This document shows, piece by piece, positions 24,546 to 33,373 of a stretch of 58,772 nt of DNA. The notes under the pieces are model-generated. The model was not told the DNA's origin. It did not search any database and was given only the letters and a program-made list of their open reading frames with translations. A program made the translations under genes and the position numbers. Source of the stretch: Alphaproteobacteria bacterium HGW-Alphaproteobacteria-1 (GTDB taxonomy: Bacteria > Pseudomonadota > Alphaproteobacteria > Rhodobacterales > Rhodobacteraceae); contig PHEQ01000016.1 of NCBI GenBank assembly GCA_002842985.1, positions 1 to 58,772 of the forward strand. The letters are read 5' to 3'. Each line of letters begins with the position of its first letter. The first letter of the stretch is position 1.

Positions 24546-25634
24546 TCAGCCGATCATGTCCGCGCGCGCGCCCAGCTTCTCGTAATGTCGCTTGAGCCGG
24601 TGGAGCGCGATGCGCAGCACGATCTTGCCCGAGCGCGCGGACCAGCCCATCTTGCGCTCTGCCGTCTCCAGCCCCTGAAGGTAGCAGCAACAGCGCAGCA
24701 CCACATCACCCAGCCCCGGACCCAACTCCCGCAGCGCGCCGATAAATCGGGCGCGTGCCGCCTCGGCCCCGTATCCGGGCGCGTCGGGCATGGCCCCGCC
24801 CTCATCCACATGGGTCAGGAAATGATCCCAGTTCTGCGCCATTCGCGGGGCCATCTGCGCCAGTTCGAAATCCTCGCGCAGCCGCTCGCCCGCGCGCACG
24901 AGATCGCCGCCGAGAAACGGTGTGCCGTCCTTGTCGCGTCGCCGTGCCAGCGCGGCAAGCGGCGTGTCGCTCGGGGCAAGGCGTTGCGGGCGTGCCGCGT
25001 CCCCGCCCTCGGTCAACATCACCGCCGGTTCGCGCAGGCCGGTGGCGGCGTTCTCCTCCTCGGCCAGCAATTCCCCTAGTGCGGCGCGGCCCTTTGCGGT
25101 GATGTGATAACGAGAGATGCGCCCCGGCGCGTCGCAGGCAATCCAGGCCTTGAGCGCCAGCGCCTCGGCCACATCGCGGTCCACCACGGCGGTGCGGGTG
25201 GTGCCGGCCTCGGTCTCGCGCACCACAACGGCCTTGTCCATATCGGAGGCCACCGCCAGCAGCGCGCCACGCTCGCACAGCCGCCGCAGCACGCGCCGCG
25301 CCTCCTGCCGGAGCCGCGCCACGCTCAACGGGGTTTCGGATTGGGTATCGGGTTGACGGGTCATGCAGCGTTCCTTGGCTGAAGAACCGGCCTGCCTTGC
25401 CGCGCCGCCCTCCCTCCCAAGCCGCCGCAGCGCCTCGTCCACAAGCAGATCGTCTCTGCGTGTCTCGAAGGTGCGGATCTGGCGCAGGACGGTCGAGGCA
25501 TGTTTCCCCGAGCGTCTGGCGAGGTCGCGGATCGACGCACCGCTCTCGGTATGGGCGAGGTAGTGGCGCGCCGCTTCGGGCACCCAGGCGGGCACCTTCG
25601 GCTGGGTCGGTTCGGTGGTAAGCTGTTGTTGCAT
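24546..25634 (-). CDS. DUF6456 helix-turn-helix protein
   Basis: The 362-residue protein has an N-terminal HTH-like region (residues about 20-60; SIRDLARRSGKHASTVLRQIRTFETRRDDLLVDEALRRL) and a C-terminal DUF6456 domain (about 225-362) with WDHFLTHVDEG, LGDVVLRCCCYLQGLETAERKMGWSARSGKIVLRIALHRLKRHY. It looks like a DNA-binding protein restricted to alphaproteobacteria. The ATG at 25634 follows TGGGGAA; a GTG at 25703 is less likely. DnaA boxes and a CtrA-like box sit upstream. Divergent from the DUF6477 gene, a recurring pair in Rhodobacterales as far as I recall. Function unknown. Confidence 0.8.
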   Translation of the reverse strand: MQQQLTTEPTQPKVPAWVPEAARHYLAHTESGASIRDLARRSGKHASTVLRQIRTFETRRDDLLVDEALRRLGREGGAARQAGSSAKERCMTRQPDTQSETPLSVARLRQEARRVLRRLCERGALLAVASDMDKAVVVRETEAGTTRTAVVDRDVAEALALKAWIACDAPGRISRYHITAKGRAALGELLAEEENAATGLREPAVMLTEGGDAARPQRLAPSDTPLAALARRRDKDGTPFLGGDLVRAGERLREDFELAQMAPRMAQNWDHFLTHVDEGGAMPDAPGYGAEAARARFIGALRELGPGLGDVVLRCCCYLQGLETAERKMGWSARSGKIVLRIALHRLKRHYEKLGARADMIG

Positions 25635-25683
25635 AACAATTCCCCAGAGTTCGGCCTGCGGCGACGCAAACGCACCGCTCAGG

Positions 25684-25704
25684 TTATCCACAAGGTTGTC
25701 CACA
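25684..25704. promoter_or_regulatory. Two tandem DnaA boxes upstream of the DUF6456 gene
   Basis: TTATCCACA (25684-25692) is a perfect DnaA box and TTGTCCACA (25696-25704) differs from it at one base; both point the same way, with starts 12 bases apart. They lie 50-70 bases before the DUF6456 start and about 30 bases from a CtrA-like box. Confidence 0.5.
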
Positions 25705-25732
25705 TGGCGACTGCAACTTAAGCGGGCAAAGA

Positions 25733-25747
25733 TTACCGGTTCGTTAA
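25733..25747. promoter_or_regulatory. CtrA-like box between the DUF6456 and DUF6477 genes
   Basis: The bases read TTAC, seven bases, TTAA, one mismatch from TTAA-N7-TTAA. The site lies in the divergent control region, 99 bases from the DUF6456 start and 139 from the DUF6477 start. Confidence 0.5.
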
Positions 25748-25885
25748 CTGTTTCCGTAAAATCAACCTTCGTTTACAAATCATGAACAATTCACAGGGCT
25801 GCCGTGCGCCGGTGCGGGACAAGACGCAACACCACGCAAGCCCGTGCAAGGCTGTCGTCCACATGATCCCTGTGGAGGCACGAGA

Positions 25886-26224
25886 ATGCATGATATCCGC
25901 GCGACACTTGACCGACTGCGCCGCCCGCCGCTCATGGTGCGCGCCGCGCGGATCGGGGCCGAGCACTATGACCGCGCCCGCGTTCTGCGGCTCCTGCTCG
26001 GGGTGCAATCGCCGCCTGCACCGGCCCCGGCCTTGCGGCGGCTCATCGAGATCGAGGCGGGCGAGGAGCAGGACCGCAAGACGCGCGCCGCCCATTACAG
26101 CGCCGCGCGTCATGTCACGGTATTGATTGCCCTGATGGGTGAGGCTCGGAGCCTGGCCGAAGCACCCGCCCCCGCGCCTCAGCCAAACGCGTCGCGCATC
26201 CCGGCCTTGCGCTGCGCCACATAG
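25886..26224 (+). CDS. DUF6477 family protein
   Basis: The 112-residue protein starts MHDIRATLDRLRRPPLMVRAARIGAEHYDR, then has a helical segment LRRLIEIEAGEEQDRKTRAAHYSAARHVTVLIALMGEARSL, the DUF6477 pattern of Rhodobacterales. It is basic, helical and has no membrane segment. GGAGG precedes the ATG. Its last 46 bases overlap the 3' end of the convergent mttB gene. It shares a divergent control region carrying CtrA and DnaA boxes with the DUF6456 gene, so the two probably act together. Function unknown. Confidence 0.78.
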   Translation: MHDIRATLDRLRRPPLMVRAARIGAEHYDRARVLRLLLGVQSPPAPAPALRRLIEIEAGEEQDRKTRAAHYSAARHVTVLIALMGEARSLAEAPAPAPQPNASRIPALRCAT

Positions 26225-27726
26225 TCGGCAAGCGCCTCGGTGATGCCCGGATCAAGCGTGGGTTGCTGGTAATCGGCCAGCAGTTTCTTGACCCGCGCAT
26301 TGGCCAGCGCCATGGTGTCGCGCCCGCCTTCTTCTGACCACGTCTCGTAAGGTTTGTAATCGAGCAGGTCCGAACGCCAGAAGGCCGATTTGAAATTGGC
26401 CTGCGTATGCGCGCAGCCAAGGTAATGCCCGCCCGGCCCCACCTCGCGGATCGCGTCCATCGCCTGTCCGTTTTCGTCCATGTGAACGCCAAGCGCCAGA
26501 TGGTGCAGCGCGCCAAGCTGGTCGGCATCCATGACGAATTTCTCGAAGGACGACACCAGCCCCCCCTCGAGCCAGCCGCAGGAATGCAGCATGAAATTGA
26601 CCCCGGCCAGCAGCCCCATGTTGAGGCTGTTGGCGGTCTCGTAGGCGGCCTGCGCGTCGGGCAGCTTGGATCCGGTGAACGCCCCTGCCGAGCGATAGGG
26701 CAGCCCCATCCTCCGCGCCAGCTGCCCCGCGCCATAGGTGATATGCGCGGCCTCGGGCGTGCCGAACGTGGGCGCACCGCTGTTCATGTCGATCGAGGTC
26801 ACGAAGGCCCCGGCGATCACCGGCGCACCGGGGCGCACAAGCTGGCTATAGGCAATCCCCGCCAGCACTTCGGCCAGAACCTGCGTGAGCGTGCCCGCCA
26901 CCGTGGTGGGCGCCATCGCCCCTCCGACGATGAAAGGCGATATGATACAAGCCTGATTGTTGGCGGCGTAGACCTCCAATGACCCCATCATCACATCGTC
27001 GAAGGTCATCGGCGAGTTGACGTTGATGAGGCTGGTCATCACCGTGTTCTGCTGCACGAAATCCGCACCGAACAGGATCGAGGCCATATCCACGCTGTCT
27101 TGCGCGCGCGACGGTTCTGTAACCGATCCCATGAACGGCTTGTCCGACAGCGTCATATGCGCGAGCAACATGTCGAGGTGGCGCTTGTTCACTGGAATGT
27201 CGGTCGGCTCGCAGACCGTGCCGCCGGAATGGTGCAGCCATTTCGACATATAGCCCAGGCGCACGAAGTTGCGGAAATCCTCGATGGTGGCGTAGCGGCG
27301 GCCCTTCTCCATATCATGCACGAAGGGCGGGCCGTAGACCGGGGCCAGCACGAGGTTGCGCCCGCCGATCTCGACATTGCGGGCCGGGTTGCGGGCATGC
27401 TGGGTAAAGCTTGAAGGGGCTGTGGCGCACAGCTTCCGGGCAAGGCCGCGCGGGATGCGCACGCGCTCACCCTGCACATCGGCCCCCGCCTGCTGCCAAC
27501 GCTCGAGCGCGGCGGGGTTTTGCACGAAATTGACGCCGATCTCTTCGAGCACGGTATCGGCGTTCCACTCGATGATCTCGAGTGCCTCTTCGGTCAGCAC
27601 TTCGAAATTGGGGATATTGCGCTCGATATAGTGCGCGGTTTCGACGCTCACGGCGGTGCGTTCGGCGCGGCGCGCGGCCCCGCCGCCGCCCCGTGCCCGC
27701 CTGCCTTGCGTTGCTGCCTCTGCCAT
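26179..27726 (-). CDS. MttB-family methyltransferase (non-pyrrolysine)
   Basis: The 515-residue protein belongs to the trimethylamine methyltransferase (MttB) superfamily. Members move a methyl group from quaternary amines such as glycine betaine to a corrinoid protein. It shows NFEVLTEEALEIIEWNADTVLEEIGV, PVYGPPFVHDMEKGRRY, VNSPMTFDDVMMGSLEVYAANNQ and DMNSGAPTFGTPEA. No in-frame amber codon occurs, so it lacks pyrrolysine and probably uses a substrate other than trimethylamine. The corrinoid partner gene is not adjacent. ATG 27726 follows AAAGGGGG. A structured leader lies upstream. Confidence 0.9.
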   Translation of the reverse strand: MAEAATQGRRARGGGGAARRAERTAVSVETAHYIERNIPNFEVLTEEALEIIEWNADTVLEEIGVNFVQNPAALERWQQAGADVQGERVRIPRGLARKLCATAPSSFTQHARNPARNVEIGGRNLVLAPVYGPPFVHDMEKGRRYATIEDFRNFVRLGYMSKWLHHSGGTVCEPTDIPVNKRHLDMLLAHMTLSDKPFMGSVTEPSRAQDSVDMASILFGADFVQQNTVMTSLINVNSPMTFDDVMMGSLEVYAANNQACIISPFIVGGAMAPTTVAGTLTQVLAEVLAGIAYSQLVRPGAPVIAGAFVTSIDMNSGAPTFGTPEAAHITYGAGQLARRMGLPYRSAGAFTGSKLPDAQAAYETANSLNMGLLAGVNFMLHSCGWLEGGLVSSFEKFVMDADQLGALHHLALGVHMDENGQAMDAIREVGPGGHYLGCAHTQANFKSAFWRSDLLDYKPYETWSEEGGRDTMALANARVKKLLADYQQPTLDPGITEALADYVAQRKAGMRDAFG

Positions 27727-27761
27727 GAAAGCCCCCTTTGCTGAGCCGGACCCCGAGTCGA

Positions 27762-27816
27762 AGACGCCCGCGCACGGGCGGGCTTTGACGGGTTCTAACC
27801 CGCCTGACGAGCGTCT
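27762..27816. other. Folded element in the mttB/fadL-like intergenic region
   Basis: AGACGC (27762-27767) can pair with GCGTCT (27811-27816), enclosing two hairpins: CCCG-CGCA-CGGG and CGGGTT-CT-AACCCG. A GGCGGG/CCCGCC pairing would be an alternative fold. The three-way-junction shape, about 35 bases before mttB, could be a leader RNA or a protein-bound DNA element. It matches no riboswitch that I know. Confidence 0.35.
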
Positions 27817-27995
27817 CAGTGGCCGATAGCGGCGCGTGCGACGTGAAAACGACATGTGACCGAAACACCATGACCGGAAGGTTTTTCTCCCCCGAAGTTG
27901 TAAAAGAGAATGGAGCGGCGCGCCTCCTTGTCCTAGACACGCACGAATATGAATGTGGTGCTGCAAAGACGCCACCCACGATCCGGGGACACTCC

Positions 27996-29261
27996 ATGAC
28001 ATGTTTTTCCAAGACTCTGCGCGTTGGCGCAGCTCTGGCACTCGGCGCGCTTGCCGGCCCTGCACTGGCCACCAACGGCTATTTCGCCAATGGCTATGGC
28101 GGTCAGTCCAAGGGCATGGCGGGTGCGGGTGTCGCCGTTTCGACCGGCGTTCTGGGCATGGCGCAAAACCCGGCCACCGGCGTCAAGGTCGGCAACAGCG
28201 CGGCGCTCTGCCTGACTTTTTTCGCACCGGACCGGGACGTGACCATCGCCCCCGGCGGGCCGCTTACACCGGGCAAGTTCAAGTCGCAGAACGATGTTTT
28301 CGTCATCCCTTGCGGCGGGGCCAATTTCGAGTTGGGTTCGCGTGCCACTCTCGGGCTGTTTGTCTTCGGCAATGGCGGGATGAATACCGAGTTCGACACG
28401 AACTTCTTTGCGGGCTTCGGCGCGGGATCTGCGCCGCTTGGGGTCAATCTCGAGCAGGCATTCATCACGGCGAACCTCGCCTATCAGGTCACGGACCGGT
28501 TGAGCCTTGGCATCTCGCCCATTCTGGCCGTGCAGCGGTTCAAGGCCGAGGGGCTTGAGGCCTTCGACAATCCCGGGTTTTCGGTCGCCCCCGGTCAGGT
28601 GACGAATCGCGGCCATGACTGGTCCACCGGGGGCGGCGTCAATCTCGGGCTGCTTTACGAGGCAAGCGAGGCCTGGACCCTGGGCGCGGCCTATCGCAGC
28701 CGTATTCAGATGTCGCGCTTTGACAAATACAGCGGGCTTTTCGCCGATGGCGGCGATTTTGACATTCCCGCCATGCTGACGCTTGGTGCGGCCTATACCC
28801 CCGTCGCCCTGCCCGACTGGACGTTTACAGGCGAATATCAACGCATTTTCTATGGAGAGGTTGACAGCATCGCCAACCCGAGCGCGCCGCCGGGTGGCCC
28901 GCTTGGCGCGCCCGGTGGCCTCGGTTTCGGCTGGGAGGATGTCGATGTCCTGAGGCTGGCCGCGATCTGGCGCAAATCCGACCGGCTCACGCTGCGCGGC
29001 GGCGTGAGCTATTCGACCGATTTCATCTCGAACGATGGTGAAGTGGTGATCAACACCATCGCGCCCGGCACGCCGCAATGGCATATCTCGGTCGGCGGCA
29101 GCTATGCGCTCAATGACCGCTGGGAGGCGACATTCGCCTATACCCATGCAGTATCCAACAGCTTCAGCGGGTCGAACCCGGCGCTGACCGGCGCGGCCCA
29201 GAACGTCAAGATCCGGATGCACCAGAACGAGGTTGTCACGGGCCTGAGCTATCACTGGTAG
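27996..29261 (+). CDS. FadL/OmpP1 family outer membrane transporter
   Basis: The 421-residue protein has a signal peptide (cleavage after GPALA, about residue 26) and then the mature N-terminus TNGYFANGYGGQSKGMAGAGVA, the NPATG-type hatch motif, and beta strands to a terminal YHW. These are marks of FadL, which moves long-chain fatty acids or other hydrophobic compounds through the outer membrane. GGGGA precedes the ATG at 27996; open frame further upstream is not part of the gene. It is divergent from mttB and lies before guaA. A second FadL-like gene is at 32159. Confidence 0.9.
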   Translation: MTCFSKTLRVGAALALGALAGPALATNGYFANGYGGQSKGMAGAGVAVSTGVLGMAQNPATGVKVGNSAALCLTFFAPDRDVTIAPGGPLTPGKFKSQNDVFVIPCGGANFELGSRATLGLFVFGNGGMNTEFDTNFFAGFGAGSAPLGVNLEQAFITANLAYQVTDRLSLGISPILAVQRFKAEGLEAFDNPGFSVAPGQVTNRGHDWSTGGGVNLGLLYEASEAWTLGAAYRSRIQMSRFDKYSGLFADGGDFDIPAMLTLGAAYTPVALPDWTFTGEYQRIFYGEVDSIANPSAPPGGPLGAPGGLGFGWEDVDVLRLAAIWRKSDRLTLRGGVSYSTDFISNDGEVVINTIAPGTPQWHISVGGSYALNDRWEATFAYTHAVSNSFSGSNPALTGAAQNVKIRMHQNEVVTGLSYHW

Positions 29262-29311
29262 GCGGCGGCCCGCCCCTTGCGCAAATCCGGGGCGCATCCT
29301 AAGAGGCGGTC

Positions 29312-30880
29312 ATGAGCCAGATCATTCATGACCGCCTGTTGATCATAGACTTCGGCAGCCAGGTGACGCAGCTGATTGCGCGTCGCCTGCGCGAGTTGAA
29401 CGTCTATTGCGAAATCCATCCCTATCAGAAGGTGGACGAAGCGCTGTTGAAGAACATCGCCCCACGCGCGGTGATCTTCTCGGGCGGACCCGACAGCGTG
29501 ACGCGAGAGGGATCGCCCCGGCCGCCCCGCGCGGTCTATGATCTCGGCGTGCCGATTTTGGGGATCTGCTACGGCCAGCAGGTGATGATGCAGGACCTTG
29601 GCGGCAAGGTGGAGGCCGGAGAGCACGCTACCGCCGAATTCGGCCGCGCCTTCGTCACGCCCACCGGGGTGCCGAGCGATTTCGTGGACGGTTGGTTCGC
29701 CGATGGCGCGCGCGAGCAAGTCTGGATGAGCCATGGCGATCATGTCTCTGAAATCGCTTCGGGTTTCGAGGTTCTGGGCACCTCTCCTGGCGCCCCCTTC
29801 GCCATCACCGCCGACCGCGACCGCCACTTTTACGCGGTGCAGTTTCACCCCGAGGTCCACCACACCCCGAACGGCGCGCGGCTTTACGAGAATTTCGTGC
29901 GTCTGGCCGGGTTCAAGGGCGACTGGACCATGGGTGCCTATCGCGAAGAGGCGATTGCGAAGATCCGCGCGCAAGTTGGCGACAAGCGGGTGATCTGCGG
30001 GCTGTCGGGCGGGGTCGACAGCTCGGTCGCCGCCGTTCTGCTCCACGAGGCGATCGGCGATCAACTCACCTGTGTCTTCGTCGATCACGGTCTCCTGCGG
30101 CAAGGCGAGGCCGAAGAGGTCGTGACAATGTTCCGCGACAACTACAACATCCCGCTGATCCATGCCGATGAGGCAGAGCTTTTCCTCGGTGAACTTGACG
30201 GTGTAAGCGACCCGGAAACAAAGAGAAAAATTATCGGCCGTCTCTTCATCGACGTATTCCAGAAATACGCGGGGCAGATCGACGGCGCGGAATTTCTGGC
30301 GCAGGGCACGCTTTATCCGGACGTTATCGAAAGCGTCAGCTTTTCGGGTGGTCCCTCGGTCACGATCAAATCGCACCACAACGTGGGCGGGTTGCCGGAA
30401 AAGATGGGGCTGAAACTGGTCGAACCGCTGCGCGAACTCTTCAAGGACGAAGTGCGCGCGCTTGGGCGCGAGTTGGGCCTGCCCGCAAGCTTTATCGGCC
30501 GCCACCCCTTCCCCGGCCCCGGCCTTGCCATCCGCTGCCCCGGCGAGATCACGCGTCAGAAGCTCGAGATCCTGCGCAAGGCGGACGCCGTCTATATCGA
30601 CCAGATCCGCAAACACGGGCTTTACGACGAGATCTGGCAGGCCTTCGTCGCCATCCTGCCGGTGCGCACCGTGGGCGTGATGGGCGACGGGCGCACCTAT
30701 GATTTCGCCTGCGCGCTGCGCGCGGTGACCAGCGTTGACGGCATGACCGCTGATTACTACCCGTTCAGCCACGAGTTTCTGGGCGAGACCGCGACGCGCA
30801 TCATCAACGAGGTCAAGGGCATCAACCGCGTCACCTATGACATCACCTCCAAGCCGCCGGGGACGATCGAATGGGAGTGA
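29312..30880 (+). CDS. guaA: GMP synthase (glutamine-hydrolysing)
   Basis: GuaA converts XMP to GMP. The 522-residue protein has a class I glutamine amidotransferase domain (catalytic Cys in LGICYGQQ, His-Glu in [10 protein letters not shown]), the ATP-pyrophosphatase P-loop SGGVDSS near residue 235, and the C-terminal dimerisation domain ending [13 protein letters not shown] precedes the ATG. It overlaps the next gene by ten bases. guaB is in the window but 21 kb away, so the pair is not an operon. Confidence 0.97.
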   Translation: MSQIIHDRLLIIDFGSQVTQLIARRLRELNVYCEIHPYQKVDEALLKNIAPRAVIFSGGPDSVTREGSPRPPRAVYDLGVPILGICYGQQVMMQDLGGKVEAGEHATAEFGRAFVTPTGVPSDFVDGWFADGAREQVWMSHGDHVSEIASGFEVLGTSPGAPFAITADRDRHFYAVQFHPEVHHTPNGARLYENFVRLAGFKGDWTMGAYREEAIAKIRAQVGDKRVICGLSGGVDSSVAAVLLHEAIGDQLTCVFVDHGLLRQGEAEEVVTMFRDNYNIPLIHADEAELFLGELDGVSDPETKRKIIGRLFIDVFQKYAGQIDGAEFLAQGTLYPDVIESVSFSGGPSVTIKSHHNVGGLPEKMGLKLVEPLRELFKDEVRALGRELGLPASFIGRHPFPGPGLAIRCPGEITRQKLEILRKADAVYIDQIRKHGLYDEIWQAFVAILPVRTVGVMGDGRTYDFACALRAVTSVDGMTADYYPFSHEFLGETATRIINEVKGINRVTYDITSKPPGTIEWE

Positions 30881-31143
30881 TCCGGCTAAGCGGCACGATG
30901 ACCTGCGCGCCCCATGAGATCGACATTGCGCGCGCCGCCCTGCCCGAGCATATCCGGCTAAGCCGCGCCGAACCGGGGTGCCTGTCGTTTGACGTGACCG
31001 AGACCGCGCCGGGCGTGTTTGCCGTCACCGAGAGCTTTGCCGACCGCGCCGCCTTCGACGCCCATCAGACCCGCACCCGTGCCAGCGACTGGTGGCGCGC
31101 GACCGGTCACATGCCGCGCGAATTTACCGTGACCGAAGGATGA
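30871..31143 (+). CDS. Antibiotic biosynthesis monooxygenase (ABM) domain protein
   Basis: The 90-residue protein is a single ferredoxin-like ABM domain of the YgiN/quinol-monooxygenase type. Visible are the first strand ([10 protein letters not shown]), [18 protein letters not shown] with the family Glu-Pro-Gly-Cys turn, and [22 protein letters not shown]. Such proteins form dimers and act on quinols or heme, or have no known substrate. Its start lies inside guaA, and its stop overlaps the DMT transporter gene, so guaA and both genes form one transcript. Confidence 0.85.
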   Translation: MGVIRLSGTMTCAPHEIDIARAALPEHIRLSRAEPGCLSFDVTETAPGVFAVTESFADRAAFDAHQTRTRASDWWRATGHMPREFTVTEG

Positions 31144-32018
31144 CACCCCCCCTGCCCGCGCCGCAGACGCTGCGTGCCGCGCTCTGGATGCTGGGGGCGG
31201 TGGCGTCTTTCTCGTCCATGGCGGTAGCGGGGCGCGCGGTCAGCCTCGATCACGACACGTTCGAGATCATGCTTTACCGCTCCATCGTGGGATTTCTGAT
31301 CGTGCTGATCGTGGCGCGCGCGACCGGGCACCTGGGCGAGGTGCGCCGCGACCGTCTCGGCCTCCACGCGCTTCGCAACCTCGCGCATTTCACCGGGCAG
31401 AACCTGTGGTTTCTGGCGATCACGCTGATTCCGCTGGCGCAGGTCTTTGCGCTCGAATTCACCTCGCCGCTCTGGGTGCTGGTGCTGTCGCCCTTGGTGC
31501 TTGGCGAACGGATGACGCGCATCCGGGTGCTGGCGGCGACGCTCGGCTTTGTCGGCATCCTGATGGTCACGCGCCCCAGTCCCGAGACGCTCGGCCTCGG
31601 GCAACTGGCCGCCGCCTGTGCGGCCCTCGGCTTTGCCGGGTCGATCCTTGCCACCAAGCGGCTTACCCGCCACGAGACCCTCACCTCGATCCTGTTCTGG
31701 ATGACGCTGATGCAGATCGGGCTTGGCGTTCTGTGTGCGGGCTATGACGGCGATATCGCCCTGCCCTCTGCCGCTGCCCTGCCCTGGCTTGTGCTGATCG
31801 GGCTGGCGGGGCTGGTGGCGCATCTGTGCCTGACCACGGCGCTGTCGCTGGCGCCCGCGACCGTGGTGGTGCCGGTCGATTTCCTGCGCCTGCCGCTCAT
31901 CGCGGTGATCGCCCTTTTTCTTTATGGCGAGACAGTCGAGATCTGGGTGATCCTCGGCGCTGCCGTGATCTTTGGCGCGAATTACCTCAACCTTTGGCAC
32001 GAAACCCGCCAGAAGTGA
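31140..32018 (+). CDS. EamA/DMT family transporter
   Basis: The 292-residue protein has about ten membrane helices in two EamA repeats, the layout of drug/metabolite transporters that export amino acids or other small metabolites. The N-terminal repeat has ALWMLGAVASFSSMAVAGRAVS and FYRS-type YRSIVGFLI; the C-terminal repeat has PATVVVPVDFLRLPLIAVIALFLYGE. The ATG overlaps the stop of the ABM gene (ATGA). An inverted repeat covers its stop codon. The substrate cannot be deduced. Confidence 0.9.
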   Translation: MTPPLPAPQTLRAALWMLGAVASFSSMAVAGRAVSLDHDTFEIMLYRSIVGFLIVLIVARATGHLGEVRRDRLGLHALRNLAHFTGQNLWFLAITLIPLAQVFALEFTSPLWVLVLSPLVLGERMTRIRVLAATLGFVGILMVTRPSPETLGLGQLAAACAALGFAGSILATKRLTRHETLTSILFWMTLMQIGLGVLCAGYDGDIALPSAAALPWLVLIGLAGLVAHLCLTTALSLAPATVVVPVDFLRLPLIAVIALFLYGETVEIWVILGAAVIFGANYLNLWHETRQK

Positions 32019-32036
32019 TCACGAACCCGTGATCAC
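32015..32036 (+). terminator. Inverted repeat at the end of the guaA operon
   Basis: GTGATCACG at 32015-32023 pairs perfectly with CGTGATCAC at 32028-32036 around a four-base loop. It covers the transporter stop codon. No T run follows, so it may be a weak or Rho-assisted terminator, or an operator for the following porin gene. Confidence 0.45.
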
Positions 32037-32158
32037 GCGTCAAAACTGTGTCCCACGCGCAACCCTTTGAGGGGCGGGAATTTGTGACGCGGCGTCAAAG
32101 ATCGACCGAAGGAGGCGTGACGGTAATGTGACCTCAAATCTTCTGGAGGAGAGGGACA

Positions 32159-33259
32159 ATGAAAACACAACTTCTGGCAGCCACCGCGCTCGCCGTGACG
32201 GCATCCTTTGCCAATGCTGGCGGGATCGAACGGCGCGGGGATCCGTCGATGATCCTGTTCGAGAAAAGCAAGAACTACGCCGAATTCTCGGTCGTGAACG
32301 TCAACCCGTCGGTCTCGGGCACGCCGCTTCCCGGCGTTCCGACAGGGCCGACCGGAAACATTCTCAAGAGCTATCGCAACTTCGCGGGCGGGCTCAAGAT
32401 GGACGTCTCCGACCGCTGGACACTCGGTATTGTCGTCGACGAGCCGGTGGGGGCCGACGTCGATTACACCGTGCCGGGTGCATTCTTTGCCGGGTCGGAT
32501 GCGGAGGTCAGTTCCCTCTCCGTCAACCTGCTCGCCCGTTACAAGGCAACGGATCGGTTCAGCGTCTATGGCGGGCTGCGATATATAGGTGTGGACGGGG
32601 ATATCACCGTGATCTCGCCGGTGACGGCACCGCTTGGCTCTGGTCCTGGAACTCCCTACACGCTGAGCGTGGACAAGGACTATCAACTTGGTTACCTGCT
32701 GGGAGCGGCCTATGAAATTCCTGATATCGCGCTGCGTGTGGCCCTGACCTACGAATCCAAGACCGAGCACGACTTCAAGGACAACACCGGGGCAAGCTTC
32801 GACGTGGAAATTCCACGTGCGGTCACCCTTCATTTCCAGTCAGGGGTTGCCGCCAACACGCTGGTCTTCGGGTCGATCAAATGGCGTGAATGGACCGAGT
32901 TCACCGTTCAACCCCTTGATTTCATCTCCTTCGCGACCGGTGTCCCGCGGAACGTGCCGATTGCGTTCAACGAGGATGATATCTGGACCTATGAGCTTGG
33001 CGTAGGCCGTCGTTTCAACGCTAACTGGAGCGGGGCCGCCACAATCGGCTATGAGAAAAAGGAAGGCTCCCAAGTCGGCAACCTCGCGGGCACGGATGGC
33101 TTTATCCGCTACGGTCTTGCGGCGATCTACGAGAATGACTCGATCAAGGTCACGACCGGGATCAGCTATATCGATCTTGGCAACGCCAACTCGAACGTGA
33201 CGTCCTTCAGCGGCAACGATGCCATCGCCATCGGCACCAAGGTCGGCTTCAAGTTCTGA
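32159..33259 (+). CDS. FadL-like outer membrane transporter, short form
   Basis: The 366-residue protein begins with a signal peptide (MKTQLLAATALAVTASFANA, cleavage near residue 20), followed by beta strands ending in KVGFKF, with terminal Phe as in outer membrane barrels. It resembles the FadL family but is shorter, and the classical NPA hatch motif is not obvious near the N-terminus. GGAGGAGAGG gives a very strong ribosome binding site. It stands alone between an inverted repeat and a strong terminator. Confidence 0.82.
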   Translation: MKTQLLAATALAVTASFANAGGIERRGDPSMILFEKSKNYAEFSVVNVNPSVSGTPLPGVPTGPTGNILKSYRNFAGGLKMDVSDRWTLGIVVDEPVGADVDYTVPGAFFAGSDAEVSSLSVNLLARYKATDRFSVYGGLRYIGVDGDITVISPVTAPLGSGPGTPYTLSVDKDYQLGYLLGAAYEIPDIALRVALTYESKTEHDFKDNTGASFDVEIPRAVTLHFQSGVAANTLVFGSIKWREWTEFTVQPLDFISFATGVPRNVPIAFNEDDIWTYELGVGRRFNANWSGAATIGYEKKEGSQVGNLAGTDGFIRYGLAAIYENDSIKVTTGISYIDLGNANSNVTSFSGNDAIAIGTKVGFKF

Positions 33260-33282
33260 CGCCGCAGCTCTGACACGGACCA

Positions 33283-33312
33283 GCCCCGCCCCTCATCCGG
33301 GCGGGGTTTTTC
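33283..33312 (+). terminator. Rho-independent terminator after the short FadL-like gene
   Basis: CCCCGCCC at 33284-33291 pairs with GGGCGGGG at 33299-33306 around a seven-base loop, followed by TTTTT. Confidence 0.92.
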
Positions 33313-33373
33313 TTTGGCCTCTTGCCAAATCCGGGCGAAACCAGCAGGTAAGGCGCGGTAAAAGGAGCCACCG

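Noticed and set aside
25684..25747. Chromosome replication origin
   Set aside because: Only two DnaA boxes and one CtrA-like box, with no AT-rich unwinding region or typical origin neighbours; promoter control is a simpler reading.
33307..33373. SAM-II-type riboswitch ahead of the metA operon
   Set aside because: The region has a TTTGGC/GCCAAA hairpin and a GGTAAAAGGAG end, but the pseudoknot core of SAM-II is not present.
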